Below, piece after piece: positions 1 to 5,444 of a stretch of DNA of 5,444 nucleotides; the first letter of the stretch is position 1, and every line of letters begins with the position of its first letter. Origin of the DNA: Lentimicrobiaceae bacterium (lineage in GTDB: Bacteria > Bacteroidota > Bacteroidia > Bacteroidales > SKPS01); assembly GCA_007119395.1 (NCBI GenBank), contig SKPS01000245.1, forward strand, positions 1 to 5,444, given 5' to 3'. The notes below the pieces were generated by a model. That model saw only the letters and a program-made list of their open reading frames with translations, ran no database searches and had not been told where the DNA came from. The translations under genes were made by a program, and so were the position numbers.

Positions 1-15
1 CCAGGATGTGACCCC

Positions 16-555
16 TTATGCCAATGCTTCAAACATTGCTTCGGGGAAGCCGTAGTCGCTGCTTTCAACCAGGGTGCCGAGAAACCGGGAGTGCCCCGGA
101 TATTGCATGTCACGCTCCGCCACATCGGCTGGATACGTGAAAAACTCCACATCTCCTGAAGCATAACGGTCTCCGTTCCCTCCAAACAGTTCTGCCTTGA
201 TATTGTAGAGGTTGCGCCGCTTCTCCATCGCACCGGCACGCAAAAACAACGCACCACGGTTCACCGGAGCATGCTTGTGGTATCGAATCGATAAACGTGC
301 TGTGAAACCCGCCGTGCCCGCAATGATATAAACCCACCAGGCAGAAATCTCGTCAAGCATCGTCGCCTGAATGCCTCCATGCATGATGTTGTGATAACCC
401 TGTAAATCAAGATCTGGCTCCCAACGCCCAAAAGCATATTCTTTATAACGGAAAAAATCCAGCTTTAACCCCTTCTCGTTCCGCTTGCAACAACCAAAAC
501 AATGATAACCCTCATACATCTCCTCAAATGGGTTGCTAACCTTCTCTATCTGCAT
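16..555 (-). CDS. PaaI-like hotdog-fold thioesterase
   Basis: Predicted cytoplasmic acyl-CoA thioesterase of the PaaI/YbgC-like hotdog superfamily, 179 aa; the natural acyl-CoA substrate cannot be read from sequence. Visible marks are an N-terminal Cys-rich CFGCC (residues 19-23) followed by KGLKLDF (28-34), a pairing common in this family, then the active-site signature HGGI (59-62) leading to Asp68-Glu69 on the central helix. Beta-strand-like segments follow at about 84-93, 102-109, 116-124 and 131-141, as expected for a hotdog sheet. The last ~35 residues extend past the core domain. I chose ATG at 553-555; an in-frame TTG two codons upstream (559-561) is possible but less likely. No clear Shine-Dalgarno site precedes it. 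It lies 123 bases downstream of recQ on the same strand, so it may be read from the recQ transcript, but I see no functional link. Family assignment is solid; substrate is unknown. Confidence 0.87.
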   Translation of the reverse strand: MQIEKVSNPFEEMYEGYHCFGCCKRNEKGLKLDFFRYKEYAFGRWEPDLDLQGYHNIMHGGIQATMLDEISAWWVYIIAGTAGFTARLSIRYHKHAPVNRGALFLRAGAMEKRRNLYNIKAELFGGNGDRYASGDVEFFTYPADVAERDMQYPGHSRFLGTLVESSDYGFPEAMFEALA

Positions 556-678
556 AACCAACTACGTTTTATCATTCAACACTTATTCATCACTTCCTGT
601 AACCTTCCTTATCAGCAAGAGCACCATTCGCACAGGCCTGAAAACGACGCTCCACAAAACGATGCATCGGCACCCTCA
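556..678. other. recQ-thioesterase spacer with two short palindromes
   Basis: This is a 123-base gap between the recQ stop and the thioesterase start, both on the minus strand. It holds two perfect palindromes, CAGGCCTG at 633-640 and CGATGCATCG at 660-669; the latter lies ten bases past the recQ stop and on the minus strand is followed by TTTT. The stem is too short, once a loop is allowed, to be a convincing intrinsic terminator. I found no TAnnTTTG promoter element for the thioesterase gene here, so read-through from recQ is possible. Confidence 0.4.
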
Positions 679-2580
679 TTAACGCCACCTCAGGCCATCC
701 TCGGCAGGCACTACCTTCTCCTGGTCAATAAGCCACTGCATCACACGCAACACCCTCTCCTCGTCAATGTCTGAGATCCTCTCCAATAGCGCTTCCAACG
801 TCAGGGCTTCCTGCTGGAGGATGGGTTTGATCGTATCCAATACCTGATTGAACTCATAGGTGCTTAAACCAACACGGTTCAGGCGTTTGCAAACATCACA
901 CTCACCACAACGGGTGGTGTTCTCCTCACCGAAATAGCGCAGCAGTATTTCGCTGCGGCAATGGGTTGTTGAGGTTGCGTACTCTATCATCACATCCAGA
1001 CGCTTCCTCGCTTGTGCCTTCCGTTCAAGATAGTCGCTCTGGTGGAAAGAAATCTGTGCCGGATCCTGTCGTGGCTCTAGAAAAGTGAGCTGTGGCTTGG
1101 TCTTCCGCGGATGATACATTACGATTCCCTGCTGGTCAAGATGTTGAAGCCATTTGGTCACCTCCAGCCACGACACCTTTGAACGCCTGGCAAGGGTCTC
1201 TTCATGAATCTTCGCAAACCCCGCAAAAAGGCCGGCATATGACCTGAGCAACAGCCTGATAAAGGGGTCAATTTTTAAATTCTTCACCTGAAAACGGTAC
1301 AACTCCTCCTTGTCAACACAAAACATAAGCTTTGACGGCTCATGAAACCCTTCGTTGAGAAGCACCAACCCTTGCTGCTCCAGCGCTTTAATCCCATGCC
1401 ACGCGACACGTGGTGAGAGCAGATAACGTGTAGCAAACTCGTTGATGTCAAAATCAAAACTGCAATCTCTTCCCGACCCCACAGCCAGGTTCAGGAAATT
1501 ACCCAGGCCGTTGTATATGTTTCTGATCACCGCCGGTTCCGGCCATGACTGCTCAAAGCTTTTATTGGCTTTTAGAATATCCGCCTTCTCGTGAAGCAGT
1601 ACAGCATAGCTCATCTTCCCGTCACGACCTCCACGACCCGCCTCCTGAAAGTAAGCTTCCGGTGAATCGGGTATGTCAATATGTTGTACATACCGCACAT
1701 CAGGCTTGTCGATGCCCATGCCGAAAGCATTGGTGGCTACAATCACAGTCACACGCCCACTGATCCACTCCTGCTGTCGCTTGTCGCGCAACTCCGGGGT
1801 TAACCCGGCATGGTAAAAGGATGCCTTGATGCCATGCTGCGTCAGGTAGGCTGCCAACTCCTCCGTCAGCTTCCTGTTTCTTGCATACACAATGCCGGTA
1901 CCTTTGACCTTACGACATATGCGGATCACACGGTTGTACTTGTTCTCCTCAAGCAATGAGAGGTACACAAGGTTGTCACGCGCAAAACTTTTGCTGAACA
2001 GATTCCGCTCCCGGAAGGAGAGCTTGTCCATGATGTCTTCTACCACAGCCGGTGTAGCCGTAGCCGTCAGCGCTACAACAGGAACGTCCGGTATCGTCTC
2101 CCTGATATCGGCAATACGTAAGTAGGGTGGACGAAAGTCATAGCCCCACTGACTGATACAATGCGCCTCATCAACCGCAATGGTTTGTACAGGCATACGC
2201 TCCATACGGTCACGAAAAGAGGTGGTTTGCAACCTCTCCGGCGATAAATAGAGGAACTGTAACTCACCGCTGGCAGCCTGTTCCAGCACAAGGTCCATCT
2301 CGGCACGGTGCAGCCCGGTATACAACGCCTTGGCTTGTATGCCCATCTTCTCCAGGTTCTCAACCTGGTCTTTCATCAATGCAATCAATGGACTCACCAC
2401 CAAACACAAACCACCACGTACCAATGCCGGTACCTGAAAACAGACCGACTTGCCACCACCGGTAGGCAACAACGCCAGGGTGTCATGCCCGGAAACCACG
2501 CTGCGGATAATATCTTCCTGCAACGGACGAAATGAGCTGTGCCCCCAGTACCTCTTCAGCGTCTGGTGTAAATTGTCCAT
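679..2580 (-). CDS. recQ: RecQ-family ATP-dependent DNA helicase, variant with late zinc motif
   Basis: A 3'-5' superfamily 2 DNA helicase acting in recombinational repair and replication-fork maintenance; 633 aa. Helicase motifs in order: motif 0 FRPLQ (17-21), Walker A PTGGGKS (39-45), SPLIALMKDQ (63-72), DEAH (137-140) running into the RecQ aromatic-rich loop CISQWGYDFRP (141-151), LTATAT (171-176), ATNAFGMGIDKPDVR (282-296) and the arginine-finger motif QEAGRGGRDG (312-321). The four zinc ligands Cys541, Cys558, Cys561 and Cys564 keep the E. coli spacing (C-x16-C-x2-C-x2-C) but lie about 160 residues later. The segment between helicase core and zinc site contains two winged-helix-like stretches (~378-425, ~455-502); a third follows the zinc site (~580-633). 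No HRDC domain is evident. The start is ATG at 2578-2580, with AAGGA eight bases upstream and a Bacteroidota promoter at the expected distance. Bacteroidota often carry several RecQ paralogues, so this need not be the only recQ of the genome. Confidence 0.95.
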   Translation of the reverse strand: MDNLHQTLKRYWGHSSFRPLQEDIIRSVVSGHDTLALLPTGGGKSVCFQVPALVRGGLCLVVSPLIALMKDQVENLEKMGIQAKALYTGLHRAEMDLVLEQAASGELQFLYLSPERLQTTSFRDRMERMPVQTIAVDEAHCISQWGYDFRPPYLRIADIRETIPDVPVVALTATATPAVVEDIMDKLSFRERNLFSKSFARDNLVYLSLLEENKYNRVIRICRKVKGTGIVYARNRKLTEELAAYLTQHGIKASFYHAGLTPELRDKRQQEWISGRVTVIVATNAFGMGIDKPDVRYVQHIDIPDSPEAYFQEAGRGGRDGKMSYAVLLHEKADILKANKSFEQSWPEPAVIRNIYNGLGNFLNLAVGSGRDCSFDFDINEFATRYLLSPRVAWHGIKALEQQGLVLLNEGFHEPSKLMFCVDKEELYRFQVKNLKIDPFIRLLLRSYAGLFAGFAKIHEETLARRSKVSWLEVTKWLQHLDQQGIVMYHPRKTKPQLTFLEPRQDPAQISFHQSDYLERKAQARKRLDVMIEYATSTTHCRSEILLRYFGEENTTRCGECDVCKRLNRVGLSTYEFNQVLDTIKPILQQEALTLEALLERISDIDEERVLRVMQWLIDQEKVVPAEDGLRWR

Positions 2581-2587
2581 TAAAGTT

Positions 2588-2592
2588 TCCTT
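2588..2592 (-). promoter_or_regulatory. recQ ribosome binding site
   Basis: On the minus strand AAGGA ends eight bases before the recQ ATG. It is the only clear Shine-Dalgarno-like site in the window and supports the chosen recQ start. Confidence 0.6.
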
Positions 2593-2601
2593 TTAACACT
2601 C

Positions 2602-2632
2602 CAAAAATAGGCATTTATCTCTCTATCTCAAA
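2602..2632 (-). promoter_or_regulatory. recQ promoter, Bacteroidota type
   Basis: Read on the minus strand, TTTG (plus positions 2629-2632) is followed by exactly 19 bases and then TATTTTTG (2602-2609). This matches the Bacteroidota primary sigma consensus TTTG-N19-21-TAnnTTTG in both elements and spacing. The -7 element ends 21 bases before the recQ ATG, so transcription should start roughly 10-17 bases upstream of the start codon, giving a short leader that still contains the AAGGA site. Confidence 0.75.
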
Positions 2633-2640
2633 AAAACACC

Positions 2641-2650
2641 ATTGATCAAT
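2641..2650. promoter_or_regulatory. Candidate operator palindrome between divergent promoters
   Basis: ATTGATCAAT is a perfect 10-base palindrome located near the midpoint of the two facing -7 elements. It lies where the -33 region of the ankyrin promoter would be and about ten bases upstream of the recQ -33 element, a position from which a dimeric regulator could affect both genes. No regulator gene is present in the window; the operator role is inference. Confidence 0.35.
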
Positions 2651-2671
2651 ACAACATTCGATCACATTCAC

Positions 2672-2679
2672 TATTTTTG
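2672..2679 (+). promoter_or_regulatory. Candidate -7 element for the ankyrin/lipoprotein genes
   Basis: TATTTTTG matches the Bacteroidota -7 consensus TAnnTTTG exactly and lies 60 bases before the ankyrin ATG. Unlike the recQ promoter, no TTTG is found 19-21 bases upstream, so this promoter may be weak or need an activator. If real, transcription starts at about 2685, downstream of the in-frame TTG at 2677, which argues against that TTG as the start of the ankyrin gene. Confidence 0.5.
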
Positions 2680-2739
2680 GCGTGGAAAACAATAAGAAAA
2701 GAGCACGTTTCAGGCATATTATTTGTTAGACCAAGTATC

Positions 2740-4140
2740 ATGAACCACCTCTCCAGTGTAACAATATACCTTCTGCTGTTTTGCCTGTTGCCCTATCAGG
2801 CTTTATCGGGTCAGAGGGATGCCGATTCGTTGTGTTTTGAACTTCGTTTTGCTTCATGGGAGGGCGACAGCGCCAAAGTGCGAAGCATCCTTGACTCCAT
2901 AGCTGTTGAAGAGGTCGATTGCGCTCCGTGGGGAGAACCCACAGCGCTCTCCTACGCTGTGATGGAGGGTCACTACTCCATCGTGGAGATGTTGCTCAAA
3001 CATGGAGCCGGCCTCGAACCTTCACCGGGGACTTACATCTCCCCGCTGGATTATGCCATACGCTATGACCACCCATGGGTGTTGGAACTGCTAATTATTT
3101 ACGGAGCTAATCTGAACAAACAGGGAACGCACCAACGTACGCCTCTTATCAGGGCGGTCAATGCAGGTGGTGACATCACCATTACCGACATGCTGCTGCA
3201 CTACGGCGCGAACACTGAACTGGCTTTGGACGATGGCACAACACCCCTACTCCTTTCGGTGATGTACGGCGACCTCGAACGAACCCTTTTGCTCATTGAC
3301 TACGGTGCCAACGTAAACCAGGCTGATCTGAAAGGATACACCCCGCTGATGGTTTCGTCCATGCTGAATGATACCCTTATGACGCAATGGCTGCTATATT
3401 TTGGTGCCTCCCCCGACAGTGTAAACAGAGACGGGTGGAGAGCCCTGGATTTTGCCATCAGCAGCAGGGCGCAGGATGTGGTCACCCTGCTGATGCCCTT
3501 TACCCAACCTGAAAACCTCCAGACATCCCTTACACTTGCCTATGCCGTGAACAACCGGGATATGATCCAACTCCTCCGGGATTCAGGTATCACACCCGGT
3601 CGAAAACCTATCATCACCGCAACAACGTTTCGGTTCGCCACAGCATCAAATAACCACCACGAGCTCTGGCAATATCAGGTTGGAGTGGAAGACCGAAGAT
3701 ACAACCTAATGGCCTCTTTGGGGTTCCTTCACAGGAGATCAACCACCACCATCTTTCATGACCCCCCTCAACAAGACACCATCAGTTACCAGCTTCAAGG
3801 GTTTCGAAGAGCCTTTTTTATCAACATTGAGAAACAATTTCGCCTGGTAAGTGACCATCGAATCACCCTCCTGCTCAACATGGGAGTGCAGACAGGATTC
3901 ACCTGGGGAGCATTTCGCGGCAGCACCATGAAACCGCAAAACGGCTTCATGCCCGGAGCCAATATAGGAATCTGCCTCACCGGAACGTATCTTATGGGGG
4001 GAATTGGCTATCAGTTTCTCTACACCCATGACAAGCCTGTTTCACCACACCACCTCATGCTGCAGACATCCGTTCGTATCCCCGATAAAAAATATACCGT
4101 AACACCAAAACCCCTGCACCGTGCACTCAGATTTATGTAA
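2740..4140 (+). CDS. Secreted ankyrin-repeat protein with beta-barrel-like C-terminal region
   Basis: 466 aa from ATG at 2740, unnamed. Residues ~7-23 form a hydrophobic signal peptide, with likely cleavage after ALS or ALSG (21-24). Residues ~30-287 hold about seven or eight ankyrin repeats; clear units begin near 67, 100, 133, 166, 199 and 232, with typical TPL and LLxxGAN signatures (for example TPL 168-170 paired with DYGANVN 187-193), and degenerate ends. Residues ~295-447 change character: alternating hydrophobic/polar, aromatic- and Gly-rich strands separated by polar turns, such as 319-331, 357-369, 374-387, 404-416, 417-429 and 437-447, as in a small outer-membrane beta-barrel. Inference: barrel in the outer membrane, ankyrin domain in the periplasm binding a protein partner. 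The start is not certain: ATG-initiated residues 1-6 carry no Lys/Arg, whereas an in-frame TTG at 2677 would add a basic 21-residue extension, but it overlaps the promoter. The gene's last 20 bases overlap the lipoprotein gene. Confidence 0.82.
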   Translation: MNHLSSVTIYLLLFCLLPYQALSGQRDADSLCFELRFASWEGDSAKVRSILDSIAVEEVDCAPWGEPTALSYAVMEGHYSIVEMLLKHGAGLEPSPGTYISPLDYAIRYDHPWVLELLIIYGANLNKQGTHQRTPLIRAVNAGGDITITDMLLHYGANTELALDDGTTPLLLSVMYGDLERTLLLIDYGANVNQADLKGYTPLMVSSMLNDTLMTQWLLYFGASPDSVNRDGWRALDFAISSRAQDVVTLLMPFTQPENLQTSLTLAYAVNNRDMIQLLRDSGITPGRKPIITATTFRFATASNNHHELWQYQVGVEDRRYNLMASLGFLHRRSTTTIFHDPPQQDTISYQLQGFRRAFFINIEKQFRLVSDHRITLLLNMGVQTGFTWGAFRGSTMKPQNGFMPGANIGICLTGTYLMGGIGYQFLYTHDKPVSPHHLMLQTSVRIPDKKYTVTPKPLHRALRFM

Positions 4141-4579
4141 AAGACTTGCCGGCCCCACCACGGTACTGCTGTTGATTGCAGCCATTTTCACCTCCATTGG
4201 GTGTGAACTGATAGAATATAGAAATGAAGCTTGCAGCAACTGTATCGGTCATAAACCGGACAGTGGCTCCATGACCATCCTCTTCTCTCCGGGCATAATG
4301 CCTGAACCCATACAGTTCACTCTCCACGAAGGGATGTATGAAACCGGCAAACTCCTCTATACAGGATCCACCTATGACCACGAACTGAGCTTCTTCCTGG
4401 CAACCGGTGTGCAATACACCGTGGTGGCAACCTATAAAAAGAGTGAAAAGAAGGTGAAGGTGATCGATGCAGCCAAGCTCAGAACACGACGGTTTGATTG
4501 TTCCGATGGCGGCTCCGATGCCACACACCATTGCTGGATGGTCTTGCCAACTGAAATCGATGTTCGGTTTTTAGAGTAG
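4121..4579 (+). CDS. Small predicted lipoprotein with paired cysteines
   Basis: 152 aa, not recognised as a named family. The N-terminus has basic residues (Lys7, Arg8), a hydrophobic stretch (14-24) and a lipobox SIGC with Cys28 as the lipid-bearing residue, so the mature protein is about 125 aa and membrane-anchored. Glu29 follows the Cys, not Asp, so outer-membrane sorting is plausible, but Bacteroidota rules differ. The mature part carries CSNC (38-41) near the anchor and Cys127/Cys138 near the end; four cysteines could form two disulfides. Between them is a strand-rich, immunoglobulin-like pattern (~50-56, 63-69, 76-82, 88-94, 97-105, 110-116, 145-151), which is only a guess. GTG at 4121 is the only reasonable start: a frame stop lies at 4100-4102 and no ATG occurs before the hydrophobic segment. 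The start falls within the ankyrin gene, so translation is probably coupled and the two envelope proteins may act together. Confidence 0.78.
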   Translation: MHSDLCKRLAGPTTVLLLIAAIFTSIGCELIEYRNEACSNCIGHKPDSGSMTILFSPGIMPEPIQFTLHEGMYETGKLLYTGSTYDHELSFFLATGVQYTVVATYKKSEKKVKVIDAAKLRTRRFDCSDGGSDATHHCWMVLPTEIDVRFLE

Positions 4580-4595
4580 GGTGCCAATACCGAAT

Positions 4596-4619
4596 ACAGA
4601 TAAACACCACAGATAAACA
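4596..4619 (+). repeat. Short tandem direct repeat upstream of the OsmC-family gene
   Basis: ACAGATAAACA occurs at 4596-4606 and again at 4609-4619, a period of 13 bases; a third partial copy, ACAGAT, starts at 4621. It sits in the 68-base gap between the lipoprotein stop and the OsmC-family start. I see no TAnnTTTG element or hairpin in the gap, so this is either a regulator site or incidental A-rich repetition. Confidence 0.45.
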
Positions 4620-4647
4620 GACAGATGTATCAACAAAAAACAATACG

Positions 4648-5064
4648 ATGAAACACACCATTGATTTGAACTGGTTAGAGGCGATGACCATGGAAGCGGA
4701 AGTAAACGGGCACAAGCTGATGTTAGATATGGGCAGTGACCAGGGTGGTACCGACCGTGGACCCCGCCCAAAGCCCTTGATTCTTCTCGCCATTGCCGGA
4801 TGTACTGCCATGGACGTGGTATCGATGCTGAAAAAGATGAAAAGCGAACCAGAGGGGTTGCACATCACCGTAGAAGGCACATTGACCGATGACCATCCGA
4901 AGAGTTATTCAGACTTTCATATTGTGTATCACTTCAAGGGGAATGGCTTGGATTACAACAAGTTGGAAAAGGCCGTCACACTTTCTCAGGAGAAGTATTG
5001 CGGTGTGAGCGCCATGTGCAAAACCTTTGCCCCAATCACCTATAAGATCATTGTAAACGACTAA
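4648..5064 (+). CDS. OsmC-family protein, YhfA-like
   Basis: Cytoplasmic OsmC/Ohr-superfamily protein, 138 aa, the usual length. OsmC and Ohr members reduce organic hydroperoxides with a redox-active cysteine pair; the YhfA-like branch, which this resembles, has no well-settled substrate. The conserved cysteines are Cys52, in AGCTAMDVVSMLKKM (50-64) on the central helix, and Cys118, in EKYCGVSAM (115-123). Both motifs closely echo E. coli YhfA (GGCSAIDVVSIL and EKYCSVALM, from memory). A further Cys124 lies six residues after Cys118. The RGPRPKPLILL stretch (37-47) corresponds to the usual S/N-P-x-E-L-L segment but lacks its Glu, as noted under findings. The start is ATG at 4648, preceded by an A-rich run typical of Bacteroidota leaders. 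It may share a transcript with the upstream lipoprotein gene (68-base gap, no terminator seen) and converges on the Nudix gene with overlapping stops. Confidence 0.9.
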   Translation: MKHTIDLNWLEAMTMEAEVNGHKLMLDMGSDQGGTDRGPRPKPLILLAIAGCTAMDVVSMLKKMKSEPEGLHITVEGTLTDDHPKSYSDFHIVYHFKGNGLDYNKLEKAVTLSQEKYCGVSAMCKTFAPITYKIIVND

Positions 5065-5444
5065 AATCCGGGCAGTTTTTCCGGGCCATGACGTCTGACC
5101 ATTTCAACCCATTCAGCGGTGATCATGGCAGTGGCACCCCATATGACAGATCCGTTACACACATAGGCAGGCACCTCCAAGAACCCGAACGATTCACTGG
5201 GGGGTATCAGTTTTACAATGTCGGGCTTCAGTAGATCCCTTAAAGGAACTTCAACAATGCCAGCTACCTCTGCCGGATCGGGCGTAAAAACAGGGTCATC
5301 GTTCACCAGCGCAACGTAAGGATATACCATATAATTACTGGGGGGAATATACAGAGGTGTGAGTTTGCCCAGAATTCGACACTGATCCCTGGCTACACCG
5401 GTCTCCTCCTCCGTTTCCCGCAAAGCCGTATCCATAGAATCCCG
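5061..5444 (-). CDS. Nudix hydrolase, CoA-pyrophosphatase (NudL) type, 5' end outside window
   Basis: Partial gene: 127 residues are visible and the frame stays open to the window edge, so the true start and the first part of the Nudix box lie beyond 5444. What remains of the box is ALRETEEETGV, matching the REUxEExGU half that binds the catalytic divalent metal. The Met encoded at 5433-5435 lies inside the box and is not a credible start. Downstream segments fit the CoA-pyrophosphatase group: PPSNYMVYPYVALV, PAEVAGIVEVPLRDLL, and near the end GSVIWGATAMI. Such enzymes cleave CoA or its oxidised derivatives to 4'-phosphopantetheine and 3',5'-ADP, usually in the cytoplasm. The family's diagnostic N-terminal motif (UPF0035 region) is off the window, so a related Nudix specificity cannot be excluded. 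Its TAG stop overlaps the stop codon of the convergent OsmC-family gene. Confidence 0.87.
   Translation of the reverse strand, partial: RDSMDTALRETEEETGVARDQCRILGKLTPLYIPPSNYMVYPYVALVNDDPVFTPDPAEVAGIVEVPLRDLLKPDIVKLIPPSESFGFLEVPAYVCNGSVIWGATAMITAEWVEMVRRHGPEKLPGF

Larger units (their letters stand above)
2601..2680. repeat. 10-bp inverted repeat formed by the facing -7 elements
   Basis: CCAAAAATAG at 2601-2610 and CTATTTTTGG at 2671-2680 are exact reverse complements, separated by 60 bases. Each arm contains a TATTTTTG -7 element, the left one reading toward recQ and the right one toward the ankyrin gene. Beyond the shared -7 core, the flanking C/G bases also match, which may reflect chance or a bound protein. 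Confidence 0.7.

Noticed and set aside
556..561. Thioesterase start at TTG 559-561
   Set aside because: An ATG lies only two codons downstream, and no ribosome binding site favours the TTG.
660..669. CGATGCATCG as an intrinsic terminator of recQ
   Set aside because: With a four-base loop only three base pairs remain, and the following T run is only four long, so the hairpin would be too weak.
502..774. Plus-strand 90-residue open frame across the recQ-thioesterase gap
   Set aside because: It overlaps both confirmed minus-strand genes, has low-complexity His/Gln/Pro-rich composition and no recognisable motif.
2718..2725. Second ankyrin promoter -7 element, ATTATTTG
   Set aside because: It lacks the leading TA in the right place, has no TTTG upstream at 19-21 bases, and would leave almost no leader before the ATG.
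2677..2739. N-terminal extension of the ankyrin protein from TTG at 2677
   Set aside because: The TTG falls within the candidate -7 element and before the expected transcription start, while ATG at 2740 directly precedes the signal peptide. It is not fully excluded, because the extension would supply basic residues that the ATG start lacks.
4133..4531. Minus-strand 132-residue open frame opposite the lipoprotein gene
   Set aside because: It is antisense to a frame with a clear signal sequence and lipobox, and its own translation shows no domain-like pattern.
4479..4880. Minus-strand 133-residue open frame opposite the OsmC-family gene
   Set aside because: It covers the OsmC motifs antisense, and its Ser/Phe/Cys-rich product has no family signature.
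5068..5088. CCGG...CCGG as a terminator hairpin between the OsmC-family and Nudix genes
   Set aside because: The stem is only four base pairs, lies within the Nudix coding region, and the repeat is better described as a direct repeat of CCGGGC.

Overview
The window most likely comes from a member of the Bacteroidota (Bacteroidetes). Three things point there. The recQ promoter fits the TTTG-N19-TAnnTTTG form used by the primary sigma factor of that phylum. The RecQ protein resembles the roughly 630-residue RecQ paralogue common in Bacteroidales-type genomes. Starts are mostly preceded by A-rich sequence rather than strong Shine-Dalgarno sites. I see no RNA gene, insertion sequence, CRISPR array, attachment site or origin, and no gene-free stretch longer than about 160 bases.

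Layout: on the minus strand, recQ (679-2580) is followed after 123 bases by a PaaI/hotdog-type thioesterase gene (16-555). A 159-base divergent region (2581-2739) separates recQ from a rightward group. That group is a secreted ankyrin-repeat protein with a predicted beta-barrel-like C-terminal region (2740-4140), a small lipoprotein whose GTG start lies inside the end of the ankyrin gene (4121-4579), and, 68 bases further on, an OsmC/YhfA-type protein (4648-5064). The window ends in a leftward, 5'-truncated Nudix hydrolase gene of the CoA-pyrophosphatase type (5061-5444), whose stop codon overlaps the OsmC stop codon.

Most genes are ordinary housekeeping or stress functions: DNA repair helicase, acyl-CoA thioesterase, peroxide or thiol chemistry, and nucleotide/CoA clean-up. 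The part most worth attention is the ankyrin/lipoprotein pair, two envelope proteins encoded by overlapping genes, for which I recognise no named system. Its working model (inference) is an outer-membrane protein presenting an ankyrin domain to the periplasm, with a lipoprotein partner. The divergent promoter region is also notable: the recQ -7 element and the candidate ankyrin -7 element are exact reverse complements within a 10-base inverted repeat, and a 10-base palindrome lies between them. RecQ itself has an unusual C-terminal order, with the zinc-binding cysteines placed about 160 residues later than in the E. coli enzyme.
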